Source of the DNA: Ruminococcus sp.
GTDB lineage: Bacteria > Bacillota > Clostridia > Oscillospirales > Ruminococcaceae
Direction of reading: 5' to 3'
Length of the DNA stretch: 55,503 bases
Assembly (NCBI GenBank): GCA_023665505.1
Contig: JAMPDU010000003.1
Location: 1-55,503 of the forward strand
A program made the translations under genes and the position numbers. The first letter of the stretch is position 1; every line of letters begins with the position of its first letter. Below, one piece after another: positions 22,833 to 32,348 of the stretch. A model generated the notes under the pieces. The model did no database searches and was not told the origin of the DNA. It saw only the letters and a program-made list of their open reading frames with translations.

Positions 22833-25832
22833 TTATGAATTTTTCTGATTTTCCATAATTGCCTGTGTTTCGGAGAATGATGTTGACATAGCTTTGTACA
22901 ACTTTGTGTCTTTCGGGAAACGGTCATAGAACGGTATTTTATCTTTTCCGCCCAAAACCATTAAGCCCTCGCCCGCGCCGATATTATTTACATAAATAAG
23001 CTCCGAATCCGTAAAGTGGAGCGTTTCCTGCAATTTTATACTGTCTGAAGCAGACTGTTTCAGCAGCATAAGAAATTCGGAGTTTGAGAGCATTGTTCGG
23101 CAGTCGTCGTCACGGAGCAAATCTTCAACGTTCTGCGTTATACCCGTGAGAACGCCGCCGTACTTTCTTGCACGTTTGTACAAGTCGCGAATAAACGACA
23201 AGCAGTATGAGTCACGGAAAAGAACGTGAATTTCATCAATATATATCCAAGTAGGTACGCCCTTGTCACGGTTTGCGGAAAGCCTGTTCCACACATTATC
23301 AAGCACAAGCAGCATTGCCTGTGTTTTAAGAATACCCGTCAAATCCTTAATATCATAAGAAATAAGGCGGTTATTTACTTCGATGTTAGTGCGGTTATTA
23401 AAGTATTTTGCAGAACCTTTGACGTACATTTCAAGAGTAATAAGTAAATCCTGCTTGATTTTAGGGTCGATGTTTTCTGTTTCGGATTCCATAATTTTGT
23501 AAAAATCGCCGAGTGTGGGAATATCGTTTTTATCAAACGTTTCAAGATAATGCGATTCGAGATACGTTTTATTAACGCAACGGTCAATGAACGATACTTC
23601 CTGCGGTGTCAGCGGTCTGTTAGGGTTCATTACGGATATAAACGATTCGATAAGCTGACATTTATCCGCAATTACGTCTACGTCCTCATCTTCGAGCAGC
23701 GCAAGGTCAAAATCAAAGGTATTTATATAATACTTTGAACCTGTGCTGATTTTTACGGATACGCCGCCAAACATATTGACGATTGAGGGGTACTCTCTTT
23801 CGGGGTCGATAATGATTATATCGGCGCGCGGGTCTGTCAAGAATACAGATACCATTTCACGCTTTGCGGAGAACGATTTACCCGAACCGGGGCAGCCGAG
23901 AATAAATCCTGCGGGATTGATAAGCGACTTTATACGCTGATAGGAAATGATATTGTTGGAAAGTTTATTCAGACCGTAATAAATGCCGCCCGACTGCTGC
24001 ACCTCTTTAACGTTGAACGGCACGAAAATTCCGATACTCTCGGTAGGCAAGGTACGATTCCATTCAAACTTTCTTTGTGTGCCTACGGGCAGAACGTCGC
24101 ACATTCCGTCCTCCTGCTGCCACTTCATCTCGGAGTGCATACAGCCGTTTCGTTTTAAGGCGTTTACAACAATTTCCGTGTTTGTTTTCAGCTCATCATA
24201 GCTCTTAGCTGTTACCATAATTATTGTTGCAACCGAATACAGCTTTTGGTCTTCTGTCGTTATCATATCGTAAAGAATTTTGTAGCTGTCAACTTGATTG
24301 CGTATCTTTACGGGCATAGTGGACGAAAAGTTTCCCGCTTTAGCCGCCGCACTTTCACGCTGTGCCATATTTGTCTCAACCGCCGTAATCTGCCGCTGTA
24401 CAAGTTTACGCGCCGCCGCCGTGTCATAAGCGAATACGTTTGTGGTAACTATAAGCTGAATATTTGATGACATTAAATCGTTCAGAATATTGTCGCTTGC
24501 CGTTGAGGGATATTCCTTGATAAAAATACATTTCGCATAGTATTCGCCGAAAAGGAAATAATCAGATTTAAATTCAAAGTAATCGGGAGCGCAGTAAACC
24601 TTGTCAAGTCCCTTTTCAATATCCTCTTTTGTAATCTCGGGGATAGGTGTGTCAACGCCTATAAAAATGTCTTTCAGCATTTCGAGCCGTTCTTGATTTG
24701 AAAGGGGACGGAGCTGCGTGTTTCCTATACGGTCAAAGCTGTTTTTGGTTTCAAGGTCTATCGTATTGAATTTCCTCTGCGCGGTTTCCTCATCGGGAGC
24801 TTTTATTGTCATTGTCACATAAATATTTTTGCGGATAGCGTTTTGTCCTTTGGAAAGGTTTTCACGCAAAACCTTTTCGTTATATTCGCTGCGAATATCG
24901 TCATAGCCGTCGCGGGACGGTTTAACGAGGATTTTATTTTCAAAATCCTTAATGTTTATTTCGCTGTTTCTTACGCAAATTTGGCAGTCCACCGTATCGT
25001 CAAGCGTATTCAAAAATGTACAGTAATTTTCAAGCATTTCGTTCTGCTGAACATCATCGCCGAGGTTGTAGTTAATATCTTCCGCTATGTACGCCTTTGA
25101 ATATGTCTGATTGCCGATGAGCCAAATATCCTTGTCAAGAATTTTCTTATAAGGGAGCGTATCGGAAACGGTCTTAGAGATTTTAATTTTCTTTTTTCCG
25201 CCCGATTGGACTTTTTCCCGTTTTTCCTTTGCTTTCTGAATTGCCCTTTGCTCGTCAAGACGGGCTTTGTCGCGTTCCTTGGCGTTTCTCGGTTCTCTGT
25301 CTCCCAAATCCTTATTAAGGTTCATTTTTTTGAGAATAATGCTTGCCGCTATTGCCGCGATGATTATTAAGGCAATTATAATCATATTGGGACTTATGTT
25401 GAGATTTTCAAGGGAAAAAGACGGCGCGGCTTGTACTGTTTCCGTAACCGTAACCGCTGTGGTTTCGGCAGCCGTGGTTTCCTTTGGCAGTGTTATTATT
25501 TCCGTCGGAGCTTCTGTAATTGTTTCGGAATTTTCTGTTGTTGCCGTAACAGGCTCTGACATATCAGATACAGCAGTATCAGACACGTCTGAAACAGTTT
25601 CTCCCGAAATATCTGTTACTTCCGTTCCGTTCAATGACGTTTCGGATAAATTTTCCTCCTGTTCCGCTGTAGAGTCAGTTCTCGGCAGCGTTTCGGGCAT
25701 ACCTACGCTGACTTCCCGCATATCGGAAGTTTCTGAGGGAGATGTAACGGTATTACTTACAGTTTCATTTGATACAATAGATGTGCTTACAGTAGTTTCC
25801 GTTGGAATAGTAACGGGTGTTGTCTCGTTCAT
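22833..25832 (-). CDS. VirB4-family conjugation ATPase with extracellular stalk
   Basis: The 999-residue protein has a VirB4/TraE-type ATPase from about 200 onward, with Walker A GCPGSGKS (about 644) and Walker B WIYIDEIHVLF (about 863). It would energise assembly and export by the type IV secretion system. Unusually, residues 1-145 are a Thr/Ser/Glu/Val-rich low-complexity region, followed by a membrane helix (about 148-168, MIIIALIIIAAIAASIIL) and then a basic stretch. By the positive-inside rule the stalk would face outward. There is no internal ribosome binding site at the junction, so this appears to be a true fusion. Its ATG overlaps the stop of PrgI by 4 bases (ATGA). Confidence 0.92.
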   Translation of the reverse strand: MNETTPVTIPTETTVSTSIVSNETVSNTVTSPSETSDMREVSVGMPETLPRTDSTAEQEENLSETSLNGTEVTDISGETVSDVSDTAVSDMSEPVTATTENSETITEAPTEIITLPKETTAAETTAVTVTETVQAAPSFSLENLNISPNMIIIALIIIAAIAASIILKKMNLNKDLGDREPRNAKERDKARLDEQRAIQKAKEKREKVQSGGKKKIKISKTVSDTLPYKKILDKDIWLIGNQTYSKAYIAEDINYNLGDDVQQNEMLENYCTFLNTLDDTVDCQICVRNSEINIKDFENKILVKPSRDGYDDIRSEYNEKVLRENLSKGQNAIRKNIYVTMTIKAPDEETAQRKFNTIDLETKNSFDRIGNTQLRPLSNQERLEMLKDIFIGVDTPIPEITKEDIEKGLDKVYCAPDYFEFKSDYFLFGEYYAKCIFIKEYPSTASDNILNDLMSSNIQLIVTTNVFAYDTAAARKLVQRQITAVETNMAQRESAAAKAGNFSSTMPVKIRNQVDSYKILYDMITTEDQKLYSVATIIMVTAKSYDELKTNTEIVVNALKRNGCMHSEMKWQQEDGMCDVLPVGTQRKFEWNRTLPTESIGIFVPFNVKEVQQSGGIYYGLNKLSNNIISYQRIKSLINPAGFILGCPGSGKSFSAKREMVSVFLTDPRADIIIIDPEREYPSIVNMFGGVSVKISTGSKYYINTFDFDLALLEDEDVDVIADKCQLIESFISVMNPNRPLTPQEVSFIDRCVNKTYLESHYLETFDKNDIPTLGDFYKIMESETENIDPKIKQDLLITLEMYVKGSAKYFNNRTNIEVNNRLISYDIKDLTGILKTQAMLLVLDNVWNRLSANRDKGVPTWIYIDEIHVLFRDSYCLSFIRDLYKRARKYGGVLTGITQNVEDLLRDDDCRTMLSNSEFLMLLKQSASDSIKLQETLHFTDSELIYVNNIGAGEGLMVLGGKDKIPFYDRFPKDTKLYKAMSTSFSETQAIMENQKNS

Positions 25833-26302
25833 ATACTTTCATCTTCTTTCTTTTTGGACTTTTTGTGTTTTTTATTTTTCTTTGCCGCTTTTTTCTCAAA
25901 TTTCAAGCGTTCCTTTTCCTGCCGTAATTCCTCGTTACGTTCGGCGGTCACGGCTTCAAGTTCTAATTTAATCAATTCCTTGTGTACCGCCGCTTCGGGA
26001 GGAGTATATTTCAGCTTTCGCTTTTGTATGCCCAAATAATACGCAAGAGCCTTTTTACCGATTTTTTCAATCGGCATATCATTGTAGCTCGCCCAACCGA
26101 TAGCCGCCAACGGAGCGACCTCGAGAATTATGAGCCAGCCTACCATATCCTGTGACATTATTTTGCTGCCGAAAATTCCCGTGGGTATGGCAAGCGCGAG
26201 TATTCCTGCACCGCATACAAGCTGACGTACCGTCAATCCGAAAAAGAATTTTTCTTTAAAGGATTTTATTTCGGCGGGAACACTTCTTCTCATTACACCC
26301 AT
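25829..26302 (-). CDS. PrgI-family membrane protein of the transfer system
   Basis: The chosen start is ATG 26302 (MGVMRRSVPAEI), because AAGGAGG lies at the right distance; the frame extends further upstream without support. The 157 residues include two membrane helices (about 25-45, 50-75) and a long basic C-terminal tail (KKAAKKNKKHKKSKKK). PrgI proteins are encoded immediately before VirB4 and are thought to be a VirB3-like component of the Gram-positive channel. The 4-base overlap with virB4 supports translational coupling. Confidence 0.88.
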   Translation of the reverse strand: MGVMRRSVPAEIKSFKEKFFFGLTVRQLVCGAGILALAIPTGIFGSKIMSQDMVGWLIILEVAPLAAIGWASYNDMPIEKIGKKALAYYLGIQKRKLKYTPPEAAVHKELIKLELEAVTAERNEELRQEKERLKFEKKAAKKNKKHKKSKKKEDESI

Positions 26303-26315
26303 TTTTCTATCCTCC

Positions 26316-27143
26316 TTACGCACCAAACAGCCGTTTAGTTATATCACTTGATTTCTTTACCGTAACACATATGACAATTAACCCTAATATAGGAGTAGCA
26401 TATCCAAATAACAAAGATAAGAAACCGTCAACGGCAAATCCCGATAAATCTAATCCTGCAAAAAATGCGGCGTAAACTTTAAAAATTGCACCTATAACAG
26501 TAGTCTGCAAACATACTGCGGAATAAGATTTTATGAAACTTAATCCCGTAGAACGGAACGTACTGTTGCACAATGTTGAAAGTGCGATAGGACCTACGGC
26601 TTGATGTATTGCAATTTCAAAAACTATACCCATTATCTCAACAGCAAGCATAACTAAAATTACAAATACAACCACTAATACCAAGACAAGCGCAAGGCAT
26701 ACAAATAAATACGCTATTCCCATAAATCCGCCGTTTATTGTAGACAATCCATCAACGCCTGAAATACTGCTTAAATTTGTTGATATAGCATTAAGACCCT
26801 CCGATATATTGACAATTCCTAATTTTTTGAAATATGAATATATTCCTCCGATAATAGAAGAAGAATTTTCTATTATGATTTTTGCGACTACCAGTTTTAT
26901 ACCAAGCTGTATGGCATCTTCTATGCGTTCAAACCATTTAGAAGTCATTTGCGAAAAAAACTCCATACATAAAAATAATGAAGTAAGTGCTACTGCCGCA
27001 GCATTGATACTATCCATAGCGATACCTGCGTTTGCAACATCAATGCCGAGTATATTTTCGTATATGTTACTAAATATACCTATCATACTCGAAATAACTC
27101 CTAAAAGTTTTTCGGCAAAGGGTTTGCATAAATCCTCAAACAT
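26316..27143 (-). CDS. VirB6/TrbL-like polytopic membrane protein
   Basis: The start ATG 27143 is chosen because of TTTGGAGGTG upstream; the open frame continues to 27203 without a site. The 275 residues hold about six hydrophobic segments, for example FLCMEFF..., GIAYLFVCLALVLVLVVVFV and a C-terminal GYATPILGLIVICVTV. Position between Maff2 and PrgI and the topology match the TrbL/VirB6 inner-channel protein of clostridial conjugative elements. Base composition is more A/T-rich than its neighbours. Confidence 0.85.
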   Translation of the reverse strand: MFEDLCKPFAEKLLGVISSMIGIFSNIYENILGIDVANAGIAMDSINAAAVALTSLFLCMEFFSQMTSKWFERIEDAIQLGIKLVVAKIIIENSSSIIGGIYSYFKKLGIVNISEGLNAISTNLSSISGVDGLSTINGGFMGIAYLFVCLALVLVLVVVFVILVMLAVEIMGIVFEIAIHQAVGPIALSTLCNSTFRSTGLSFIKSYSAVCLQTTVIGAIFKVYAAFFAGLDLSGFAVDGFLSLLFGYATPILGLIVICVTVKKSSDITKRLFGA

Positions 27144-27203
27144 TAAATCACCTCCAAATTTAGCGGCGGACAATCCAACGCCGCCCGCCGCATAAGCGGT
27201 CAA

Positions 27204-27596
27204 TTAAAATTCAACCAGCAGACCTATAGCCGCTACAATTGCGCCGCCTATCATACACTGCATACCTCTTGTTTTACCTGTTGCGTCATCATCCTTAAAA
27301 CCAATACCAAGCTGTATACCGCCAACAACAACAAGCATACCACCGAGTCGAGGAATCCATTGCTTTAAGATTTCTATTATCTTATCAATAGTCGCCTCTG
27401 CATTTCCGTCGCCCTCTGCAAAAGCTGTAATGGTGCATATTGACAAAATAAGCGGCAATGTAACAAGTACCTTTCCCACCTTTTTTGTCATAAGCTTGCC
27501 AAGCGCATTTGTCACTTTTACAGCTGCTCTTGCCCCTGTTTCCGTTACGGTATCGGAAATACGCTCCATAACCGTAAGTTCGTTCTTTTCGTTCAT
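27204..27596 (-). CDS. Maff2-family / VirB2-like small membrane protein
   Basis: The 130-residue protein has an amphipathic N-terminal region (about 1-40), a first helix with signal-like character ending in AFAEG (about 43-62), and two further hydrophobic helices (LGGMLVVVGGIQLGIGF; CMIGGAIVAAIGLLVEF). This is the layout of Maff2/TrbC-VirB2-like proteins at the head of clostridial transfer operons. It is probably a pilin-like or channel subunit. A good AGGAGG site precedes the ATG at 27596. It follows an intrinsic terminator and two further hairpins, so it may begin a separate transcript. Confidence 0.85.
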   Translation of the reverse strand: MNEKNELTVMERISDTVTETGARAAVKVTNALGKLMTKKVGKVLVTLPLILSICTITAFAEGDGNAEATIDKIIEILKQWIPRLGGMLVVVGGIQLGIGFKDDDATGKTRGMQCMIGGAIVAAIGLLVEF

Positions 27597-27631
27597 TTGA
27601 ACGACCTCCTTAATATAAAAATTTTTATATA

Positions 27632-27656
27632 TATCAATCGGGCTACCCCGTTGATA
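27632..27656 (-). promoter_or_regulatory. Stem-loop in the leader of the Maff2 gene
   Basis: On the minus strand TATCAACGGG pairs with CCCG-A-TTGATA (one bulged A), with a GTAG loop. No T-run follows, so it is not a terminator. It is probably an mRNA-stabilising or processing structure in the leader. Confidence 0.55.
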
Positions 27657-27660
27657 CCTA

Positions 27661-27707
27661 AAAATAAAAAAGGAGCTAAACGATATATCACTATACCGTT
27701 TAGCTCC
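27661..27707 (-). terminator. Intrinsic terminator inside the transfer gene cluster
   Basis: A perfect 11-bp stem, GGAGCTAAACG with CGTTTAGCTCC (27672-27682 and 27697-27707), is followed on the minus strand by TTTTTATTTTT. It separates the coupling-protein genes (to the right) from the Maff2/VirB6/VirB4 genes (to the left). Confidence 0.9.
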
Positions 27708-27719
27708 ATCAGCTGTTCC

Positions 27720-27737
27720 GTATCCCCATTCGGATAC
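27720..27737 (-). other. Short stem-loop after the 57-residue gene
   Basis: GTATCC (27720-27725) and GGATAC (27732-27737) pair around a 6-base loop, 3 bases after the stop codon at 27741. It is the first of three hairpins in the gap of about 140 bases. Confidence 0.5.
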
Positions 27738-27740
27738 GCC

Positions 27741-27914
27741 TTATTTATTTGTTAAAGATGTAAATTTTTGCTTTTTTCCAAATTTCTGTTCAACAATTTC
27801 AATGTACTTTTCTCCGTCTTTGGAACGTTTTCTCACAACTGCTTCGCCGCCGTTTTTAAGTATTTCCATAATAGAGTTATACATTTCATCTTTGAAATTG
27901 TTTTCAATTATCAT
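27741..27914 (-). CDS. 57-residue protein of unknown function
   Basis: The start ATG 27914 has AGGAGGTGGG upstream; an in-frame start at 27923 lies within the ribosome binding site. The peptide (MIIENNFKDEMYNSIMEILK...) is half helical, with a beta-like segment GGEAVVRKRSKDGEKYIEIVEQK that resembles small DNA-binding or antitoxin-like proteins; this is only an impression. It lies between virD4 and a terminator, so it is the last gene of the coupling-protein transcript. Confidence 0.7.
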   Translation of the reverse strand: MIIENNFKDEMYNSIMEILKNGGEAVVRKRSKDGEKYIEIVEQKFGKKQKFTSLTNK

Positions 27915-27932
27915 TTTTCCCACCTCCTTACA

Positions 27933-27947
27933 TTCCCCACTGGGGAA
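27933..27947. repeat. 15-bp palindrome, copy 12
   Basis: TTCCCCACTGGGGAA, directly abutting the TAA of virD4 and just upstream of the ribosome binding site of the 57-residue gene. Confidence 0.9.
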
Positions 27948-30071
27948 TTAAGCAATTTCAGTTGAATATGCACTTGTTATGTTTGCGAAAATAGCGTTGA
28001 TTTCGGGTTTGATATTTTTGTTAAGCTCCGATAACGGTATGATAACATCATTATCCGAGGAAACAAAGTTTATCATAACCGCAGAAACAGTACCCGCTTT
28101 AACTTCGCCCGTATCGTAATATTCAAAGGTAATACTTTCGCCCTCTGCGGCAGTTGTAATATTTTCCGCAAGGTAGTATGTATTGTTTGCTTTGTCGGCT
28201 TCGTCAAGCATACCGTACCGAGGGTGATTGACAATATCAAACTTGTCCGTTCTGAACGGTCGCATACCTCTTATGAGTACCAAACACTCATTGTTGGGCA
28301 TTGTTGCAAGTTCGTCAAGCTGCATAAGCTCACGTCCGAGTATTCCGTCGTTGTATGATGTTGAGCCTTGCTTTGATTTGGTTTTATTGACATTCATCGT
28401 GTCAATGGTTTCTTTTCCGAGTTCTTTCATTATGTACTCGTTATTGGTTTGGTCTTTGCCGCCGAGGAAAATTGTAGTATCGCAGTTTCCCGGAATTTCC
28501 TCCCAAGACTTTTCATAAAGCCGTTTAAGCTGCGAGAGGTTCTGCAAAATAACTTGTACGGATATTTCAAACTTTCGGCAAGTCGCGAGAATTTTTTCAA
28601 ATTCGGGGATTTTGCCCGTGTTTGCAAATTCGTCGCATATAAAGCGGACGTGAACGGGAAGTCTGCCGTGATATTTTGAAATTGCCACTCTGTATAAGCT
28701 GTCAAAAAGCTGCGAGTACATCATAGCGGCAAGAAAGTTATACGTGCTGTCGGTAGAGGGAATAATGATAAACAATGCCGTTTTTTTATCTCCGAGAGTA
28801 TCAAGTCCGATATTATCCATACAAGTCAGATTGCGTATTTTAGCAAGTTTAAAGCATTGTAAGCGGGTCGTGGTGCTTATCAGAATAGACTGCATTGTTT
28901 TTCCCGCCGCCTGTTTAAACTCGTCATAATACTGTACGGACAAAGCGTTCGGGTCTTTTTCTTTCCGAGCGTCAAACATAACGTCAAACTCCGACTTTTC
29001 CTCCTCCTTGCCCTCAATAACCTTTGCCTTGTGAATAATATCAAGCACTCCCGAAAAATTGCATTCATCTTCGGGCGCGGTTTCCACAAGCAGAAAGCAT
29101 ACAGCCGACAGCAGCAAACGTGTACAGTCCTCCCAAAAGGGGTCGCCGCCCTGTCCCTCGCCTTTGGTGTTTATCATAAAGGTGTTAATCATTTTTATAA
29201 CGGCGTTTTCATCATAATTACCGTTTATATCATTTATATAATGAAACGGATTGTAATTACAGCTGTGTTCCATATTGTCAATGTTAAAAACCTTTATTTC
29301 ATAACCCATTCTTTCAAGCATTTTGCCGCAGGATTGTATCAGTTCGCCCGACGGGTCTGTTACAACAAATGACGTGTTGCACTGCATAATGTTAGGCTTT
29401 ACAAAGAAACGGGATTTACCAGTACCCGAACCGCCAAGTATGAGCATATTCAGATTAAGCATTGCTTGAATTTTCTGAACCTTTTTCGTCTTTTCGGCTA
29501 TTGACGATATTGAGAGTTTTTCTTCCTCAATAACTATAGGCTCGTTTTCAGTATTTTGCTTTTCCTTTTCGGCTACTTTCTTCCCGCTGTTTTTCTTATT
29601 GGCGGCAGCGTTTTCATCACGTTTTTTGCGGTCAAGAACAAGAAAAACATCAGAAACGAGAATAGCGTTATTATAGAAGTCGTTCACATCACCGACAGAC
29701 TGTTTTTCTTTGTCCGTTCCCCAACGAGCCGAGCCGTGTTCCTCGCCCTTGCGGTGAAAACGCTTAGGCGTTTTGGAAATCTGATACGCAAATATCAGAA
29801 GTCCCGCCATACCGCCGAACATTGCGCCCTGCTGCGCCATTCCTTTATCACTTAGGGCAGATTTTGCGGCGTTTATAAAGCTCTCAAAATTTATGTAGTC
29901 CTCCGACTTATCAAGCGCACGCTGAAAATTAGCCTTGCCGTTTTTGTGAGCCGTTTCCTGCAAAACATAGCCGCCCCACATACCGACAACCAACAGTACA
30001 ACGGCAATAACAATATAAATTATAAATGATGTCATACCCTTTTTCTTGGGCATACCGTTACCTTTAGCCAT
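27948..30071 (-). CDS. VirD4/TraG-type coupling protein
   Basis: The 707-residue protein has two N-terminal membrane helices (about 12-32, 80-97) and a soluble ATPase domain. Walker A is GGSGTGKS (about 212) and Walker B is RFICDEFANTG (about 475). The TraG-typical VTDPSGEL and QVILQNLSQL segments are present. It links the relaxosome to the transfer channel at the membrane. Its ATG overlaps the stop of the PcfB-like gene (TAATG), as in Tn916-like and Tn5397-like elements, where DUF3801 and the coupling protein are adjacent. Confidence 0.95.
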   Translation of the reverse strand: MAKGNGMPKKKGMTSFIIYIVIAVVLLVVGMWGGYVLQETAHKNGKANFQRALDKSEDYINFESFINAAKSALSDKGMAQQGAMFGGMAGLLIFAYQISKTPKRFHRKGEEHGSARWGTDKEKQSVGDVNDFYNNAILVSDVFLVLDRKKRDENAAANKKNSGKKVAEKEKQNTENEPIVIEEEKLSISSIAEKTKKVQKIQAMLNLNMLILGGSGTGKSRFFVKPNIMQCNTSFVVTDPSGELIQSCGKMLERMGYEIKVFNIDNMEHSCNYNPFHYINDINGNYDENAVIKMINTFMINTKGEGQGGDPFWEDCTRLLLSAVCFLLVETAPEDECNFSGVLDIIHKAKVIEGKEEEKSEFDVMFDARKEKDPNALSVQYYDEFKQAAGKTMQSILISTTTRLQCFKLAKIRNLTCMDNIGLDTLGDKKTALFIIIPSTDSTYNFLAAMMYSQLFDSLYRVAISKYHGRLPVHVRFICDEFANTGKIPEFEKILATCRKFEISVQVILQNLSQLKRLYEKSWEEIPGNCDTTIFLGGKDQTNNEYIMKELGKETIDTMNVNKTKSKQGSTSYNDGILGRELMQLDELATMPNNECLVLIRGMRPFRTDKFDIVNHPRYGMLDEADKANNTYYLAENITTAAEGESITFEYYDTGEVKAGTVSAVMINFVSSDNDVIIPLSELNKNIKPEINAIFANITSAYSTEIA

Positions 30072-32305
30072 TACTTGCTCCTTTCGGAAGTAACTGCGGG
30101 AGCAGCCTTTTCGGGTTTGTCCTTTTTCTCGGCGGCAATTTTTTCAATTGTCTTTTTGGCAATACTCTTGATTTCAGCCAAAGTCTGCCCTTTTTCGCCT
30201 TTTCTGTCCGCACTTTTAAGAGCCTTTTCAAGACTGTTTTTCAGATTTTCCGCCTGCTTTTCCGTAACGCCAAATTTTTCGCATATTTTCTCCGTATTGA
30301 TGTTATTTTTATCGACCGTCATTTTTTCGCCGCCCTTGCTTATTGACACATAATCGGACGTAATACGCGCAACATCAAAGCCGTCTTTGTTGGTTACGGA
30401 CGGGGCAGGAGGTATAATGCCCTTATTTTCTATGCAGTTTATTATTTCTGCGACAGAAGTGGAATCCTTAATTCCAAAATTATTTTTTAACGCTGTTTCA
30501 ATGTCGCTGCGGTTCGTATCATTGCCGATTTCAAGATACTTGAATGAGGCTTCGTTTCCGTTTATCTCGGGTTTTATGAGAGTAATTCCGTTATTATCGG
30601 CAAAATATTGACATTGAGCCGCCTCCGCGTTTGTAGTCTCAAGGTTCTGTACTTGTACGCTTTCACGTTCAAGTGTTGCGCCGCTTTGATTATACGATTT
30701 CTGTACCTCGGAGACAACCGCGTTTATTTGCAGCTTGTCATATCCCATAGTTTCTAACGCTTCTCTGAGCCTGTTTTCATTTGCGCTTACAATTACATAT
30801 TTGTCGGTATTTTTGTCAAGTACGCAGCATTTCTCTCCGAGGGTATCTTTAAGTCCTGCTGTCATTTCGCCGTTTCTGATTTTTTCGGCAAGTTTGTACT
30901 GTTTAATTGTATCGCTTTTTATTTCGGTAAATTCAACCTTTGACTTTTCGGGAGTATAGCCGAATATCTCCCTATACTCCTGCGGAAGTGACTTGTTAAT
31001 ATCCGAAAGCATTTTTTCAGCGGCATATCCCGTAAAACCTTGTTCCGACAAGTCTCTGCGTATTGTATCCGCGCTTTCAATGCCTATGCTGATGAGCTTG
31101 TTAGCCTTTGAATTAAAGAGTTCTATGCGCTCCAGCGAATCATTGTGATAATGCGATATGTCTGTATTTTTATCGGCGTTTTTGCTTTTGGTGTTGTACG
31201 CCGCCGCAAGCTCTCTGCCCGAACGCATTGACTTTACCATTCCGTTTTGGTCGAATATCTGATATGTTTTATCAAAGTCGAGCTTTGCAGAAATGGTTTT
31301 GCCACCGTCCATAAGCTCCGTTTCGGATTTAGCAATTTTTATGTAGTCCTGCCCGCCCGTGTTCGGCACTCTTGTAAAATACTCGTTTTCATTTTCATTA
31401 ACAAGCAGTTTTTCCTTGTTAATGGTAATGTGGCTGTCAACAACGCTTATCATATAATCCTCGGCGGATTTTAACGTTTCGCTGTATTTTTCAAGGCAGT
31501 TGTTTACTTTTTCCGACAATTCCTGCGGAAATCTTACTGCCGTAACTCCGTTTTCATCTTTAACAAATGACATTTTTTCATCTGAAAGCGAAACGGCAAG
31601 GTACTCAGCCTGTTCGGGAGTAATTTCAGTAATTTTATCGTTGAGCTTGTCGATATACGCAAAAGGCAGCGTTTGATTGAACGTTTCAATATCAATATCC
31701 TGCATTTTTTCTTTAAGCTCCGCAACCTCCTGCATAGCTTCTCTGTATTGTCCGTCATACTCACTTGGAACGATATTCATATAGCTGCCGTCCTTATTCT
31801 GAAACGTGTAAACGGGTATATCGTGATAGTCCAAAACATTCTGTACCAGTCCTATGTCGCTTTCGGGGACAAGCTCCGTACCGTCCTTAACGGTCAAAGC
31901 CGCCGCGTTATTGCTAAGCTGTTCTTTTATTGATTGCTGTAATGCGTCGTTAAATTGGTTATAGTAGCTTTCGGGAATAACAATAGTTGCGGTTTTGCCA
32001 TCGTCCTCCATTACCCAGTATTTCGCGCCGAGTTTCATTGAATATTCCTTTAAGCTGTCGAGTTTATCAGTCGGAACGGAAACCGTCCGCATTTTTTCCC
32101 CCGCTTTAAGCAACTTATTGTATTCAGCTGTTTTCATTTCGCCGTATTTTATTTTCGGTGCTTTTATTTCCTTTGTGTTTAAGTTGTTTCCGCTGTATCT
32201 GCTGTATCTCAAATGTTCATTTCTCATTTTAAGAATTTCAAGAAATATCTGCAAAAGTTTATTAAGCATTGCCGTTGTGGAATTTACCGCGTCCTCACCT
32301 ATCAT
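30071..32305 (-). CDS. PcfB/DUF3801-like protein with long extension
   Basis: The 744-residue protein begins like PcfB/DUF3801: residues 60-125 include KLLKAGEKMRTVSVPTDKLD and LGAKYWVMEDDGKTATIVI. PcfB-type proteins are about 150 residues and bind the coupling protein. Here a further 600 residues follow, containing several repeats of a similar alpha-beta unit (for example FAYIDKLNDKITEITPEQAE) and a Lys/Ala-rich tail. The extension may be several fused polyvalent-type units. There is no signal peptide or membrane helix. The start ATG has GAAAGGAAC upstream. It is tightly coupled to virD4. Confidence 0.72.
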   Translation of the reverse strand: MIGEDAVNSTTAMLNKLLQIFLEILKMRNEHLRYSRYSGNNLNTKEIKAPKIKYGEMKTAEYNKLLKAGEKMRTVSVPTDKLDSLKEYSMKLGAKYWVMEDDGKTATIVIPESYYNQFNDALQQSIKEQLSNNAAALTVKDGTELVPESDIGLVQNVLDYHDIPVYTFQNKDGSYMNIVPSEYDGQYREAMQEVAELKEKMQDIDIETFNQTLPFAYIDKLNDKITEITPEQAEYLAVSLSDEKMSFVKDENGVTAVRFPQELSEKVNNCLEKYSETLKSAEDYMISVVDSHITINKEKLLVNENENEYFTRVPNTGGQDYIKIAKSETELMDGGKTISAKLDFDKTYQIFDQNGMVKSMRSGRELAAAYNTKSKNADKNTDISHYHNDSLERIELFNSKANKLISIGIESADTIRRDLSEQGFTGYAAEKMLSDINKSLPQEYREIFGYTPEKSKVEFTEIKSDTIKQYKLAEKIRNGEMTAGLKDTLGEKCCVLDKNTDKYVIVSANENRLREALETMGYDKLQINAVVSEVQKSYNQSGATLERESVQVQNLETTNAEAAQCQYFADNNGITLIKPEINGNEASFKYLEIGNDTNRSDIETALKNNFGIKDSTSVAEIINCIENKGIIPPAPSVTNKDGFDVARITSDYVSISKGGEKMTVDKNNINTEKICEKFGVTEKQAENLKNSLEKALKSADRKGEKGQTLAEIKSIAKKTIEKIAAEKKDKPEKAAPAVTSERSK

Positions 32306-32333
32306 TTTAACCGTTCCTTTCTATTTTTTGAGT

Positions 32334-32348
32334 TTCCCCAGTGGGGAA
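32334..32348. repeat. 15-bp palindrome, copy 13
   Basis: TTCCCCAGTGGGGAA, directly abutting the TAA of the lipoprotein gene at 32349 and upstream of the PcfB-like gene. Confidence 0.9.
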
